64,000 nucleotides of DNA from Ustilaginoidea virens (lineage: Eukaryota; Ascomycota; Sordariomycetes; Hypocreales; Clavicipitaceae). Below, one piece after another: positions 33,517-45,611 of the stretch (its first letter is position 1; every line of letters starts with the position of its first letter). Where the stretch lies: assembly GCF_000687475.1 (NCBI RefSeq), contig NC_057318.1, positions 5,704,001 to 5,768,000 of the forward strand. Direction: 5' to 3'. The position numbers and the translations under genes are program-made. The notes under the pieces are model-generated. The model saw nothing but the letters and a program-made list of their open reading frames with translations, did no database searches and was not told the origin of the DNA.

Positions 33517-34243
33517 TGTTGCAAAATGGTGATTCAGAACACTGTTGGAAATGTACTGGATACCGACAGTGGCGTACAAGGCGTTGCAGAATAAAACAAA
33601 GAGCTGGTTAAAGATTTAAAGCGCACAAGAGGTTGACCAGAGCAAAGATGTCAGGGAAATCTGATTCTAATTGTTGGTAACTATTCTAGCTAGAAAGAGG
33701 GAATTTTGGGCATATTTCTACCATCTTGAAAAAGTGGTTGAAAATAATGAAAAACCGCAAAAATAGCGAAAAACCCGACGAAAAGTCGGTCTGCCCAACC
33801 GTGCCCAGTCTGTGCCCAATATCCTACCCAGTGCATACCCAACCAAGCCCAGTGGCTTATAGCGGTGTGCCGGATGCCCTATAACAGCCTGCCGTACGGG
33901 CCGGAAGCCCTATATCGGTCTGCCGTAAATGACCGGTGTAGCGGGTAATTGTATGTAGAAGGCCGAAAGTGCTGGTATTAGCAAGGTTTGCCCATTTGGT
34001 AATCCCGTAGAAATGCGCCGCCTGTTGTGGGCCCTGTGGCCCGCTGTGACCGGCCGCTGTGGCCGGCTGTGGGGCGCTGTGCCAGTGCCGTGACCGGCGC
34101 TGTGGCCCACTGTAATCGGCGTTGTGGGGCGCTGTGCCCCACCATAGCGCCTGGTATAGCCACCGCGATATCTCAACGTAGAGACGTCGTACGGTAGCGA
34201 GACCAGTACCAAAATACAGCTAAAAAAGGCGCTGATTTCAACA
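33517..34243 (-). repeat. 3' LTR of copia Q (727 bp)
   Basis: Plus-sense ends TGTTGCAAAATGG...GATTTCAACA. It contains a GC-rich tandem/inverted repeat block (34,020-34,140) built of CTGTGGCC, CTGTGACCGG and GGCGCTGTG units. Open frames of about 60-130 codons crossing this block recur in each copy and are composition artefacts. Confidence 0.92.
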
Positions 34244-36129
34244 CCCCCTCTGATTAGCAACATGGCTAATCCTAGCGTTAGAATAAAAGAAAGAAGTCCC
34301 GTAAAAAACAAGAAAAAAAGTTGAGCTATAGGGATTGCAACCCTAATAGCTGCCGAAATATGGGGAATTTCGGGCTTGGGAGTGGTTTGGTAAGTCCATC
34401 CGCAGGCATATCTATCGTGGGTAAATAAGATATTTTCACCAGGCCACCGTAGGCCTTCTCACGTATATACCGGAATTTAAGCAAGGTATGCTTAGTGCGG
34501 GCATACTGATTTGGGTCATTTGCGTTAGAAATAGACCCTTGGTTATCGCAGTATAGTGGTATCGGGCGTTAAATATCGACCTGGATTTCTTTAAATAAAT
34601 TAGATATCCACTCCACTTCGCGAATCGCTTCAAGCATTGCATCAGACTCGGCTTTAAGTGTTGATAAAACCACAGTCGAAGACCGTTTTAACTTCCAGCT
34701 AATAGGCCCACTATTTAAGGTAGTAAGATAACCACTAGTAGACTTCGAAGTTAGCCGGCACCCAGCAAAATCGCTGTCAGAAAATGCAGCTAATACTACG
34801 GTAGCTTTAGCGGCTCGGTAACGGTAACAAATGGCTGTATTTGCCGTACCAGCTAAGTAGCGAAAAGCGCCCTTAGCAGCATTAAGCTGTGTAGTGGAAG
34901 CCTATTGCATATATCGTGACAGGTATTGCGTTGGAAAGGCAAGGTCAGGTCTTGATATTATTATCAACCACATCGATATCCCTACTAGCTGCTGGAATAA
35001 GTGTTGATTACTAGCATCCAGCGGTATATTACCAGCCTTAGACTCAGCAAGTATACCGGGCTATAGCGGGATTAGATGCGGTCGTGCGTCCTTAAGGTTA
35101 AATTTCTCAAAGACTTCCGCAATAAATTACGATTAGTGCAGCTATAATAGGCCCTTTTCTCTATCCCTAATAATCTGCACTCCTAGAAAGAAGGAGGCAG
35201 GTCCTCGGTCTTCTATAGCATAAACCTTATGGAATTTGGCCTTAAGCTGGTCAATATAGCTAAGGTCCAAACCGATAATTAAGCAGTCATCCACATAGGT
35301 CACAATAAAGGTATGCGTTCCTTTATTATAGAAGACGGCAGCATTAGAAAGTAACGGCTTAAAACCCTCTTGCACTAGAAGGTCTTTTAACCGTAACTGC
35401 CATTTGCGAGGGCCTTATTTTAGCCCATACAAGGCTTTCTTCAACAGTATGACCTGTGATATAGAGGGGTTATATCCAACCTTAGTAAGCAAGGCTAGAA
35501 GTCGTTAATGCTACAGGTCAGACCATAAGGCTGGATTAGGTAAGAGTAGGCTTTCTGCAAATTCTAGAAAACCAGCTGGAATCTCTATATAAATCGTCTC
35601 CAGCAGTTTACTATTTAGAAAGGCACTAATAAAGTCGATCTGCTTTATTTCCTAGTTATTTGCAGCAGTAAGAGCAAAGATAATCCTTTATATTAGTAGG
35701 ATCGAAGTCGAGGCATAGGTCTCCGTAAAGTCTTGCCCAGATACCTGCATAAAGCCTTTGATAATTAATCGTGCCTTATATTTAACCGGGTTATTATTCG
35801 CATCTTTCTTAACGCGAAAAACAGGCCGGTTACGTAATATTTTCCTACTAGTAGGAACACTAGTCTTAGGAATAAATTGGAAGATATTTAAATCGATTAA
35901 TTGCTCGAATTCCGAAAATAAGGCTTTTACCTAGCTATCCTTATATAGGCTGTATAAGACTTCCTTCCAGCTATTAGGCACACCTTCTGGGGCCCGTTTT
36001 ACAGCCTTAATCTTTGCTGTATAGTAAATATCGTAAAAAGCATAGGAAGGGGGGAAATCCTGTGTGGGAGCCTCTGGGGGACTGCCTAGGTATCCGAAAA
36101 TCTAGTCGTTTTTTGGCTGGGTGGGTAGG

Positions 36130-36225
36130 AAAGCATCCCATTGGTTAGTCTGTAGGTCAGACTGTTGGTCAGACTGTTAGTCAGTCTGTGGGTTAGACTA
36201 TTGGTTAGTCTGTAGGTCAAGTGAC
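36130..36225 (-). repeat. tandem repeat coding LTNSLTYR-like units in copia Q
   Basis: Units of 12-16 bases (gttagtctgtaggtcagact type) in the linker, read as L-T-N-S / L-T-Y-R repeats. The block in Q2 (62,219-62,275) is shorter, so copy number differs between the two elements. Confidence 0.6.
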
Positions 36226-36779
36226 CTATAGTATCCGTAGCTTAGGATACCTTGTACGTCTCGTATCTATGGCTGCATTCTTCCTCTAATTTTACCCCTA
36301 GTAGCCCTAACCTGGTATGGCTGAATAGGCACCTTTTCTAATACTCGAAACATTTTCTCCTATAGTCTCTCATTTGAGGCGATATCTAGACTCTCGAATT
36401 TCAGATATTCTAGTGTAGGCAGCGTTTTACTATAGCGAAATACTGCGTTTACTAGGAAGCCGGGCGAAAAGGCAGAATCTGTTGTATCGGAAAGTTGCAG
36501 AAAATCAGTGTGTGTAGGGCTTTAAGATTCGGACCATTAAAAATTTTCTATATGGGGCGAGTCAGAATTTTCATATATGCGGGGTAAGCCCACTTTTGTG
36601 ATAGATTTGGAAAATCTCTGTGGTTAAGATTCCTAGTGATAAGAGCTTTCTGCATTCCCTAGCATTTACAGCCTTTTTATATAGGAAAAGGGCGCATTTT
36701 CCTTAGCCGGTGAAAAAGGACCGTCTTGCCTAAGCTGAAAAGCTGAGTTAGGCTAAAGCGATTTAGAATCGAAAGATAG

Positions 36780-36930
36780 CGAATTGCTGGGAAATGTTGC
36801 AGAGTGCTGTAGCGGGCCAATTGGTAGGCCTACTGGTTGTAGTGGATCCGTGTGCTGTATTAAGCCCATTTGTGGTGGGCCTGTGGGCTGTGTTGGATCT
36901 GTGGCCTGTGGTAGGCCTGTGCCTTCGGCT
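36780..36930 (-). repeat. Pro/Gln-rich coding repeat in copia Q linker
   Basis: Minus-strand coding for TDPTQPTGPPQ and TDPLQPVGLP units. Q2 has a longer version (about 62,870-63,010) with extra GPLQPIGLLQPVGLP units. Confidence 0.6.
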
Positions 36931-39900
36931 ACGCTAGAAATAGGCATATTTTGCCGAGGCGACTTCTAAGTAGGCTCTTCTAGAGCAATTTAGTCGATAT
37001 TTACCCCCTCTAAATTAGAAGGCGATTGGAAATCAAAGGTGCCCTCTAGGCCACTTGAAATAGGGCCTATACCTTCATTTTGGTAGGTGAAGGTAATAAA
37101 AGAGGTCTTAGTAACAACCCGGTGATATAGGATGTAGACGAGGTAGGTGCTATTACCTAGCGTAGCTAGTAACCTACCTGACTCGGTCCGGGGGGCCAGC
37201 TTGTGGCTGATGACCCGTTTTTCTGGAGGGATTAGCACCTCTACAGCCGCACTAATAGCCCTAAAGCTAGTAAGGTCGGGTAGGTGGTAATGCGTAATTT
37301 CCAGAAAGTCCTTCTTTAATTCCTCGAAAGGTAATAAGGAACGGTTTATAACTACTATTAAATTTACTAAGGTAGTAATACTAAGAATTACTGCAGACTA
37401 AAGGTAAGAAGGTAACTGAGACTAAAGTATAGTAGCTCTAAGTCGGTTAATGATGACCCGTATAGAGCGTTCTACTAACCCATTTTGCTTATGAATGTAA
37501 AGGGAAGAGGTTAAAAAATCTATGCCCTTAAGAGCTAGCCAGGCTGTAATAACGTTATTAATTTCCTTGCCACCATTATAGTGGAATTCAATAGCTGATT
37601 TGCCGTAGCGATTCCTAAGACCTTAGAAGAACCCCTATAATACTGGGAATACCGTAGGTCCTTCTTTATTAGGTAGTAAATACACCCAACGGAAGCGTAA
37701 TTTCCGGTCAACTAAGATAAGGCAAATAGGGCGTTTGTTGTATAGTAGAGGATTAATTTGGAAAATATCACCCTCTATAATATCCAAACAGTGCATCGGG
37801 TCTAGTATAGCCCCTAATGTAAAACGCCGAACTGACTTTGCCCTTTTACAGGCGATGCAGTTGAAATCAGAATCCTTTACCTTATTGAGATCAGGTAACC
37901 CTATAGTTAATGCATAGGTTTTCTTTAAAAGTTGGATTCCGATATGCCCAAGCTGGATATACCAAAGTCCGGCTAATAATAGCAGCTTTTGATATTCTGT
38001 ATCAGCAGCTGGTATTGTGATTAGGGCTGGGTTGAGGGTGACCGGGGCCCTCTATGGTGGTTAGGCTGTATTAGGAATAGCAGCCTCTATTGGTACCACC
38101 GAAAAACCAGGACTAACTGGTGGGTCAGCTAGTAGGATTTCTTGCGAATTAGCTAGTGGAAGTGGAAGGTCTGAGTCAGCTGGTAGGGTAGGTAAATCCT
38201 CTAGCAGGGGATATTCCTCGTATTCTTCTGGGTTAGCTAAGGCAGGTATTTCGACCGAGATATTATATATAGCCAGGTGATTTTGGCTAGTATAGTGTAA
38301 AAACAGCGAATCTACTCCTTTTTGTTATAAAAAGAAGCCATACTTCTTAAAATTAAAAAGCCTAATGCACTTATTATTGCTATTAACTAGGCTTTAGCCC
38401 TAAATACTGCCACGATTCAGATAGTGTTTAATGCCGCTAAAGATGTTGATGTCAAAAGCTGGTATAAAGAGGGCGTTGGTTAGCTCTAAGGTGCCCTACT
38501 AAGGTGGGTTGGTGGCCTATAGCACGGTAAAACGCGCTGTGCCCCACCCATTAGGCTTAATTGGGCTACCACCTATACTAATAACTAGTCTATTTCCGGT
38601 ATAGTGTTGGAAGTAGGTGAAGTGCTTTTTATCGTTGATAATATGCACTATAGAACTAGTATCGTAGAGCAAAGAATCTATTGGCGTTTTCCTACCGGAT
38701 TATGCACTATAGCTAGTAGCTAGAAATTGCATATATTCGCGGTCCTAGAAGGAAGAATAGGCTGTCTCACTAGGTATAAGACTTAAAGTATTATAATTCC
38801 CTAGTACAAAGGAATCAATAGTCTTTTCCTTTTCGTCGGTCTTTTATAGGGTATCTACTTTATTAGCTAAATCTTTCTTTTCTTTCTTCTTCTTATTTTC
38901 CGGCTTGCCTTATATGGCTGAAGAAGACCCTTATTATTAGGTAGAAGAAGACCCTTATTTCTTTTTATTGGCATTAGTGGTAGTATTTTTACCACCCTTA
39001 TTAGTATTATTACTAGCTGGCTTGCTACTATTGTTGTTAGTAGCGGCACCTTTGACCTTTGCGAGGTGGGTAGTAGCCCTTACTACTAATAATCCTTTAA
39101 TGCGTTATTCTTCCAGTAAATCAACCATATAAAATTGCAGGTTAATATTTAATGTATTTCCCTAAGTATAAGCGATTCTCATTATTGTGCGGTGCCGTTC
39201 TGCCCACTGAAAAAAGACCCCTTCTATAGCATATAAATACTAGCTGATTTAGTCGAAAGGTTGTATATAGGAGCCTAAAATTTGCAGCCTAGATAGGTAG
39301 CTATTAAAGGAGGCGTTAAAAGATTCTAAGGTACCCTTATAGCCTATAAAATTTAGTTGATGGAAGGCAGGGTATAGGTGGGTCCGCTATACATCTAATG
39401 AGTGAGAATACTATTTAGTGAGTAACGTAAAGGCTGACTCTAGGTCAGTACACCAGTTGATAGCGGCAGCTAGTCCTTCTATGCAACTATTCTTAATAAG
39501 TAATAGTAAAAGTGCTTACTCTGAATTATTGAATTTACTAGCAATAGAAGGTTCTTCAATAAATTTAGCGATATTAAATGCCCTAAGTTGAATCATAAGG
39601 GCCTGTTTCTATTAGTCGAAGTTAGATGCCCCCCTTAGCTTTTAGGATTCTTAGAATCCGTTGGCTGTTTTAGCTAGTTCCTTGATAGCTATAGCGCTGA
39701 CTTGGCTGCTAATGCTGGATGGAACCGGCAGGGGTTGCTACTAGGCTTTGGGTAGTAATAGTAGGTTATTTCCTTTACCCATAGGGGTTTGGAAGGTATC
39801 CATATCCATCATATCCTAGGATAGTGGGCTAGTAGTAGGCTTGATTAGTCTGTCTACTAAGGTGCCCACCTTATTAGCCAAAAAATCGATTTTAGAATTA

Positions 39901-40052
39901 ATTCGATTAAATTTATGGTTGAATTCTTTTCTCATTTCCTATTAGTCTTCCCTAAGCTGGGTAATTTCCTGGTCATTATCAGATTCTTCTACCTCTACTG
40001 TATTAGGGACTTAGTAGCCTGGGTTATTAGTAGGAACGTTCTGACTGGCCAT

Positions 40053-40330
40053 TATAGGAAGAGAAAAGGTGCCGGAATATCTTAAAAATGCGAAGAAAAT
40101 CAAGACAGAAAATCTAGATAAAACTAGAAGAAAGCTGCGTTAAGGAATAACCTTAGAAAATCCTGTTGTAAGGATGTGTTGCAGCTTGGTGTGGTAGCTG
40201 GGTTCCTAAATCTGGGATGATCAGTCCCTTACTGCCGATTAGTAAAATCGTTAGTTAGATTCCTGGAAGGTTAGCTGCCAAATGCATTAAAATCCTAAGT
40301 TAGCGTAAAAAAGTCTTAAGCTGGAAGCCT
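40053..40330 (-). other. leader of copia Q
   Basis: Untranslated stretch between the primer site and the gag ATG. No further feature recognised. Confidence 0.6.
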
Positions 40331-40351
40331 TGAGACACCGGGCTCATAACC
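40331..40351 (-). promoter_or_regulatory. primer-binding site of copia Q, half initiator-tRNA type
   Basis: Minus strand directly inside the 5' LTR reads AGGTTATGAGCCCGGTGTC. GGTTATGAGCCC pairs with the anticodon arm of initiator tRNA-Met, as in element R, supporting the Ty5/copia half-tRNA priming mode for this lineage. Confidence 0.75.
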
Positions 40352-41078
40352 TATTGCAAAATGGTGATTCAGAACACTGTTAGAAATGTACTAGATACCG
40401 ACAGTGGCGTACAAGGCATTGCAGAATAAAACAAAGAGCTGGTTAAAGATTTAAAGCGCACAAAAGGTTGACCAGAGTAAAGATGTCAGGGAAATCTAAT
40501 TCTAATTATTGGTGACTATTCTAGCTAGAAAGAGGGAATTTTGGGCATATTTCTACCATCTTGAAAAAGTGGTTGAAAATAATGAAAAACCGCAAAAATA
40601 GCGAAAAACCCGACGAAAAGTCGGTCTGCCCAACCGTGCCCAGTCTGTGCCCAATATCCTACCCAGTGCATACCCAACCAAGCCCAGTGGCTTATAGCGG
40701 TGTGCCGGATGCCCTATAACAGCCTGCCGTACGGGCCGGAAGCCCTATATCGGTCTGCCGTAAATGACCGGTATAGCGGGTGACTGTATGTAGAAGGCCG
40801 AAAGTGCTGGTATTAGCAAGGTTTGCCCATTTGGTAATCCCGTAGAAATGCGCCGCCTGTTGTGGGCCCTATAGCCCGCTGTGACCGGCCGCTGTGGCCG
40901 GCTGTGGGGCGCTGTGCCAGTGCCGTGACCGGCGCTGTGGCCCACTATAATCGGCGTTGTGGGGCGCTGTGCCCCACCATAGCGCCTGGTATAGCCACCG
41001 CGATATCTCAACATAGAGACGTCGTACGGTAGCGAGACCAGTACCAAAATACAGCTAAAAAAGGCGCTGATTTCAACA
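40352..41078 (-). repeat. 5' LTR of copia Q (727 bp)
   Basis: Same length as the 3' LTR. Differences are mostly G/A transitions, for example GCCCTGTGGCCC (34,030) against GCCCTATAGCCC (40,868). GTTAT follows at 41,079. Confidence 0.92.
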
Positions 41079-41104
41079 GTTATTATAAAAAGAGAGACTG
41101 CTAG

Positions 41105-41425
41105 TGTCGGAATCGTCGGTCAGTCAGTCAGTCAGTCAGTTAGTCACTTAGTCAGTCAGTCACTTAGTTAGTGCACCTGATAGTAATACGGCAGATGTGG
41201 CTATAGCACATATGCATACGTAGTCATTACGTGCCCGACACACATAGCATATAGGGCATATCGCCACCCTCAGTCCTTTCTTACTTTTCTTCTTTCTTAG
41301 TTAGACACTTCACAATATATTCACTTTAGGGACGATCCATACCTCTGATAGTTGATACTATGATAGTCACCGATACAGTAGTATCACGCGCGCACCCTAC
41401 GCACTGGGACCTAGCCTACTCAACA
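41105..41425 (+). repeat. 3' LTR of copia W (321 bp)
   Basis: Preceded by W's purine tract (41,084-41,104), ends CTACTCAACA, followed by GTATC at 41,426-41,430, matching the left duplication. Confidence 0.9.
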
Positions 41426-41430
41426 GTATC

Positions 41431-41461
41431 TGTTGGAATCGTCGGTTAGTAAGTCGCTTAT
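41431..41461 (+). other. truncated W-type LTR start at a rearrangement junction
   Basis: TGTTGGAATCGTCGG, the first bases of a W-type LTR, follows the GTATC duplication and passes within about 30 bases into minus-strand copia V. The gypsy H2 sequence expected after the target duplication is absent. A short shared gctta/cttat stretch makes the exact breakpoint ambiguous. Confidence 0.7.
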
Positions 41462-44400
41462 TTAATCTAGTAATATCGTTAGGGTTAGGCTGCTAGTATT
41501 ATACTACAATAGATAGGTTAAAGGAGGCCTTAGGCTGGCAGACCGTAGACATATAGGCGCCACGAGCGCGTTATTCAATATAATTATACTAGGCTATAGG
41601 CATATTTTTATCGATAGTTATGATCTTCTTACTTTACCCTTTCTAGCATAAAGTCATACCATTATTATTAGCTATTAGTATGCATCCGTTAAATATCAGG
41701 GGTATAGTTAGCGATAGCTTCGTCTTAGGCTTAGCGTTAAAGCCTGCCTTAATAAGCTCTAATTCCTCCTATTAGAAGAAGGCATTATTACTTAAGCCAA
41801 AGGTATTATTAGTCTGCATACCTACGATACCAAAGCATATAGTAGTATCGCGATTAGGAGCGTTAGTACGGTTAGTATCGTTATCACTAGCGGATATCAG
41901 CAAATAGGGGTTATAAGTTAATATAGTTATGCCTAACTTTTCGCGATAGTGCCGGAAGTATATCGCCTACTAATAGGTGCCTGCCTTAGCTATTCTATAT
42001 AGTGGCTTTACTACTTCTATAATAGTATTATCGGGGTATTAATACTCTATCTGCTTAGGTAGCTTAGCGATAATCGATCTATTAAAGGTAGTTAATAACT
42101 ATACGTAAGCCTATATGATATCCCGTATCTAAAGGAAGAGGCCGTAAGATTGTTATAGTAATAGGGCTATTAATATTAGTAGCTATTAACTCGCCCGTTA
42201 AATTATAGGGGATTAAGTCAATATTAATTGCTTCTCGTTATCACTATAACCCTATATAATAAGCCTAGACTTCTTATACGGGGTATCTATACCTTTGCCT
42301 TTAATTTCTCATACTATACGTAAGTTGAATAGGCATTAGGCTCTATTTTAACCGATATTAAAAGTAATAAATCGGAATATATCGTAGGCCTATAACGCTT
42401 CTATCTCTATATAATCAGACTATTTAAAAGGGGCTCTAGGGGTTATAATCTTCCCTTCCTAACGTAATTAGCTAGTAAGCTATAGGTCGGCTTACTCTTT
42501 CGCGGTTAAAAAAGAGATATTAATAACGGTATTAGAAGCTATAGTATTAACGAGAGCTTCTTCTTAGTCTTTATTAATTATAATATTGGATACCACCCTT
42601 ACTGGTAATAATAATAGTAGCCTGGCTTAATCAGAGCCAGTAGCTAGTGATAGATATATCACGGCTATAGGTATTATCGCGGCTAGAGGTGCGGCTATAG
42701 CCGGTATCCTAACTTCCATCCGGCCAGGGCGGGCCGGTCCTTCGGTATAGACGATATCTTTAGCATTATTAGCAGTAGGATCGCTATTAAAGTCATAGTT
42801 ATAAGGCTTAACGACCGTTAACCGGAACTTAACGGGGCTATATGGCATCTGCATAATATAGGTCTTACTATTAAGGCTGATTAGCCGGTATAGCCTATAC
42901 TATCCACCCTTTTCTCTCTATACCTATATATTAGACTATAGGGGTAGTCGGTAGATAGGCTATATATTTAGGCCGTTCTATTAGGTAAGGGTATTGTAAA
43001 CTTATCGCTTAGCGAGGCATTTCCTAGCTTTATTAGTAGCCTTTCGTAACGTTAAGGCGCATTATAATACTAATAAGCTAGGAGGTAAGTTATCTATAAG
43101 TCGGGGATACACTCCAAAGACTAATAACGTAGGTATTAGGCCATTAGGCCTAGCAGAATCGTTAACGGCTTTAATAGCTAGCTATAGTTTCTATTCCCTT
43201 ATTAATAGGTCGCCTACTTCTTCATTAATAATAGTATAGGCTCTGCGTAATGGGGCGTAATATCTCTCGATTTTACTAATACTATTATAGGCTTTTATGG
43301 GAATTTTATCTATATTGATAGATAGAAGCCGGGCATTATAACGGAATTTAGTAGAAGCGAAGTTAGGTTTAGCATCGTAAACTATCTAGTCCGGCAGGCT
43401 AAAATAGGTATTAATCTAGCATTTCTTAAGGGCATTCTAAATATCTCAGGCCTTCTATTTTTATAGATTAAAGAACCTAGCTGCCTAAAAGCTTATTATA
43501 GCATTTACGATATATAATACCGGCCGATTATTAATATAAAGGATATCTATAATTATCTTATAGTTAAATTAGCGGTTATCCTTTAGAGTGAACTTAAATT
43601 AACTAAGTGCCTTTACGTTTATCTGGTATTGATGACATATATAGGTAATCCTTTCGATAATATTACGGTCAATATTATTATATCCGGCGTATTAAAGCAA
43701 TTTGGTAAGCCTATTAATAGAGAGGTGCCTAAATCGACGGTATAGCTAATAGATTTCCTATAACGATAGGTGGAAGGCTACAGTATCTATAGCATTAAGA
43801 GTCCACTATAGATATCCCTATTTCCTAATAATAGGGACCTTAATATCCCCTTAGATTAATAGGTTATTAATATTATTAAGCTTTATGCCTATCCTATTTA
43901 TATCCGTAATAGAATAAAGGAAGGGGATACTACTATTAAAGATATAGAAGGGGATATTGCCGAATATCATCGGAATATTTAGTATACTAAAAGATATGGT
44001 AAAGCCGGCACTAAAGTTCACTATATGCTTCTTATTAGTCGTCTCGATAGTTAGTATCTTTATTAATCTCATTAGGGCCTTTACTTAACCTAGGCCTGCT
44101 ATTAATAGGCCGGAAGCACTAATATCTAATAGGATTCCGCAAAAAGTATAATCACTATAGCATTCTTCTTCTAGAAAGGCAGAATTATAGTCCTATAGTA
44201 GTAAGGGCATTCGGAAGGGGTTAATCTATAAGAAGGCATATCGGTATAATTCATCCTATAGGGCCTATAATATCTCGATAGATAATAACGGCTCGGCTTA
44301 TATTAGGGCTTAGAAATACTATATAGCTATAATTTGTGGTATAGTAGTATTCTCTGCATCCTAGTTTATATCTCCTACTATTATTACCTTAATATTACTA

Positions 44401-45611
44401 ATAATATCGTTAAGGTTAACCTCTTCTTCTTCTTTAAGGCCTTAGGGGTCAGGCTCTTTATATTCCTATAAGAAAATATAGAATTTCTTATTATTAGGGG
44501 CAGTATAGTAGGATCGGTTCTTTATCTATCGCTCCTTTAATTCTTATTGCTTTTTAGTAGAATAATTAAATAACTAATATTTTATTTTATTATAAATAAA
44601 GCATCTTCTTTAATGGGGCCTAATTAGGAAGGCGCGATTCTATTATTGCCATTAATACTACTATTATAAGCTAAATCGGCATTAAGGGCATTAGTACTAA
44701 TCGTTAGATTGACTATATCTATAGTCTATAAATAATACCATATTATTATTAATAATATCGTTAGTATCGTAATATTATTATTAAAGGAAATAATGCTATT
44801 AATTTATATAAATTGACTCGTAGATAGAAAGAGATCACTATAGGTTAATAGTAAGGCCTTCGAATATAGAAGTATAATAATATATAGCTTGGCTATACTT
44901 AGGGGTATCCCTTATAGTGTTAAGGACTTATCGGTGAAGCTCTATATTAGCTATAAAGGGGGGAAAAAGACTACGATAGAGGCATTAAAGTTCTTCTAAT
45001 AGGATATTAAGGTATTCTAGCTTTAACTTATCGGGATATTTTGCGATAGTTAATTAGAGCGTTATTCTATTCTAACAGTATAGATAGAATTACTTTATGC
45101 TTTTATTTTCGAAGTAGTTCTTAACTTTGCAGACTATATCGTTAAAAGTAAGGGTATTATAAATGCGTTTAATATTATTAAAGTAGTAAGTCTTAGCATC
45201 GCCGATTAGTATAATTTAGAAAGCTCTAGCGAATATATAATTAGGTAATCCTAGCAGGCGATATTTACTCTTAAAAGAGATAACTTTTAGTACGATAAAG
45301 TCATCCATTTTACCGCTATATCTATCCTCTATACGATAGTTGCATAAAAGGTTAGATATCTTCTTCGATATATTATTAAACCTAGTTTAGGAATAATCTT
45401 TTTAGTTAAACCCGGCCTCTATATAGGCTTTTCGGGTATAATCTTAGGGGTATTCTAGAGGGTATTCTAAAACGGCTTATCGGTTGCCTTATAGTAGGCT
45501 AGCGGGATCTCTAGCTGGGTTATCCTATAACCTAGGTCGGTCTAGGTTTATCGATACTCCTATCAAAACTATCTATTTATTAGCTTAAGTAGGCCGATAT
45601 TAATGGGAAGG
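41449..45611 (-). pseudogene. gag-pol: copia V polyprotein fragment, RNase H start to gag
   Basis: Minus-strand X-family copy collinear with X from about 11,755 back to about 7560. RT near 41,640-42,560, linker near 42,600-42,720, integrase 43,000-43,800, protease near 44,130-44,110 (LLDISASG where DTGASG is expected), knuckle region near 44,560-44,600, gag to 45,611. Open pieces at 42,854-42,627 and 44,072-43,851 are in one phase. Heavily stop-ridden. The right end is cut by the LTR of Q2 (flank GAAGG), the left end by the junction at about 41,450. LTRs are not present in the window. Confidence 0.85.

Larger units (their letters stand above)
34326..40052 (-). pseudogene. gag-pol: copia Q gag-pol polyprotein, single frame
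   Basis: ATG at 40,052-40,050 (MASQNVPTNN) and one phase to TAG 34,328-34,326, about 1908 codons. Gag to about 38,880, with Asn/Ser/Lys-rich C-terminus. Protease LLYDTSSIVHIINDKKHF near 38,675 (D-S-G altered). Gag-pre-integrase LWYIQLGHIGIQLLKK near 37,965. Integrase finger CIACKRAK near 37,860-37,835 and core to about 37,440 (HKQNGLVERSI). Linker 36,990-36,060 with two repeat blocks. RT with intact TYVDDCLIIG (YVDD at 35,297-35,286) in an open 77-codon stretch (35,375-35,142). RNase H AAFSDSDFAGCRLTSKSTSGYL near 34,790 and ADGLTKPLPSP near 34,400. Gln/Trp codons are TAG/TAA at many sites. Confidence 0.92.
33517..41078 (-). mobile_element. Complete Ty1/copia element Q (7562 bp)
   Basis: Minus-strand full-length copia of the R lineage inserted in W. 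LTRs 40,352-41,078 (5') and 33,517-34,243 (3'), each 727 bp. Target GTTAT at 33,512-33,516 and 41,079-41,083. Half-tRNA primer site inside the 5' LTR, polypurine tract (AGAGGGGG) before the 3' LTR. One polyprotein frame. It is the least damaged copy of its family here: the RT YVDD box is intact. Confidence 0.94.
21100..41425 (+). mobile_element. Ty1/copia element W, split by G and Q
   Basis: Outermost element of the central block. LTRs 21,100-21,420 and 41,105-41,425 (both 321 bp) are flanked by GTATC. Without the chromovirus G (22,314-27,960 including one duplication copy) and copia Q (33,517-41,083 likewise), W would be about 7.1 kb, similar to X. Its LTR start (TGTCGGAATCGTCGG) and leader differ from X, so it is a sister subfamily. 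Its polyprotein keeps more CpA than X's and has fewer stops. Confidence 0.9.

Noticed and set aside
33910..34311. Open frame of 133 codons on the minus strand, with relatives at 40,745-41,047 and 46,073-46,258
   Set aside because: It spans the Q LTR and the end of the RNase H region and owes its openness to the GC-rich repeat block; it recurs because the LTR recurs.
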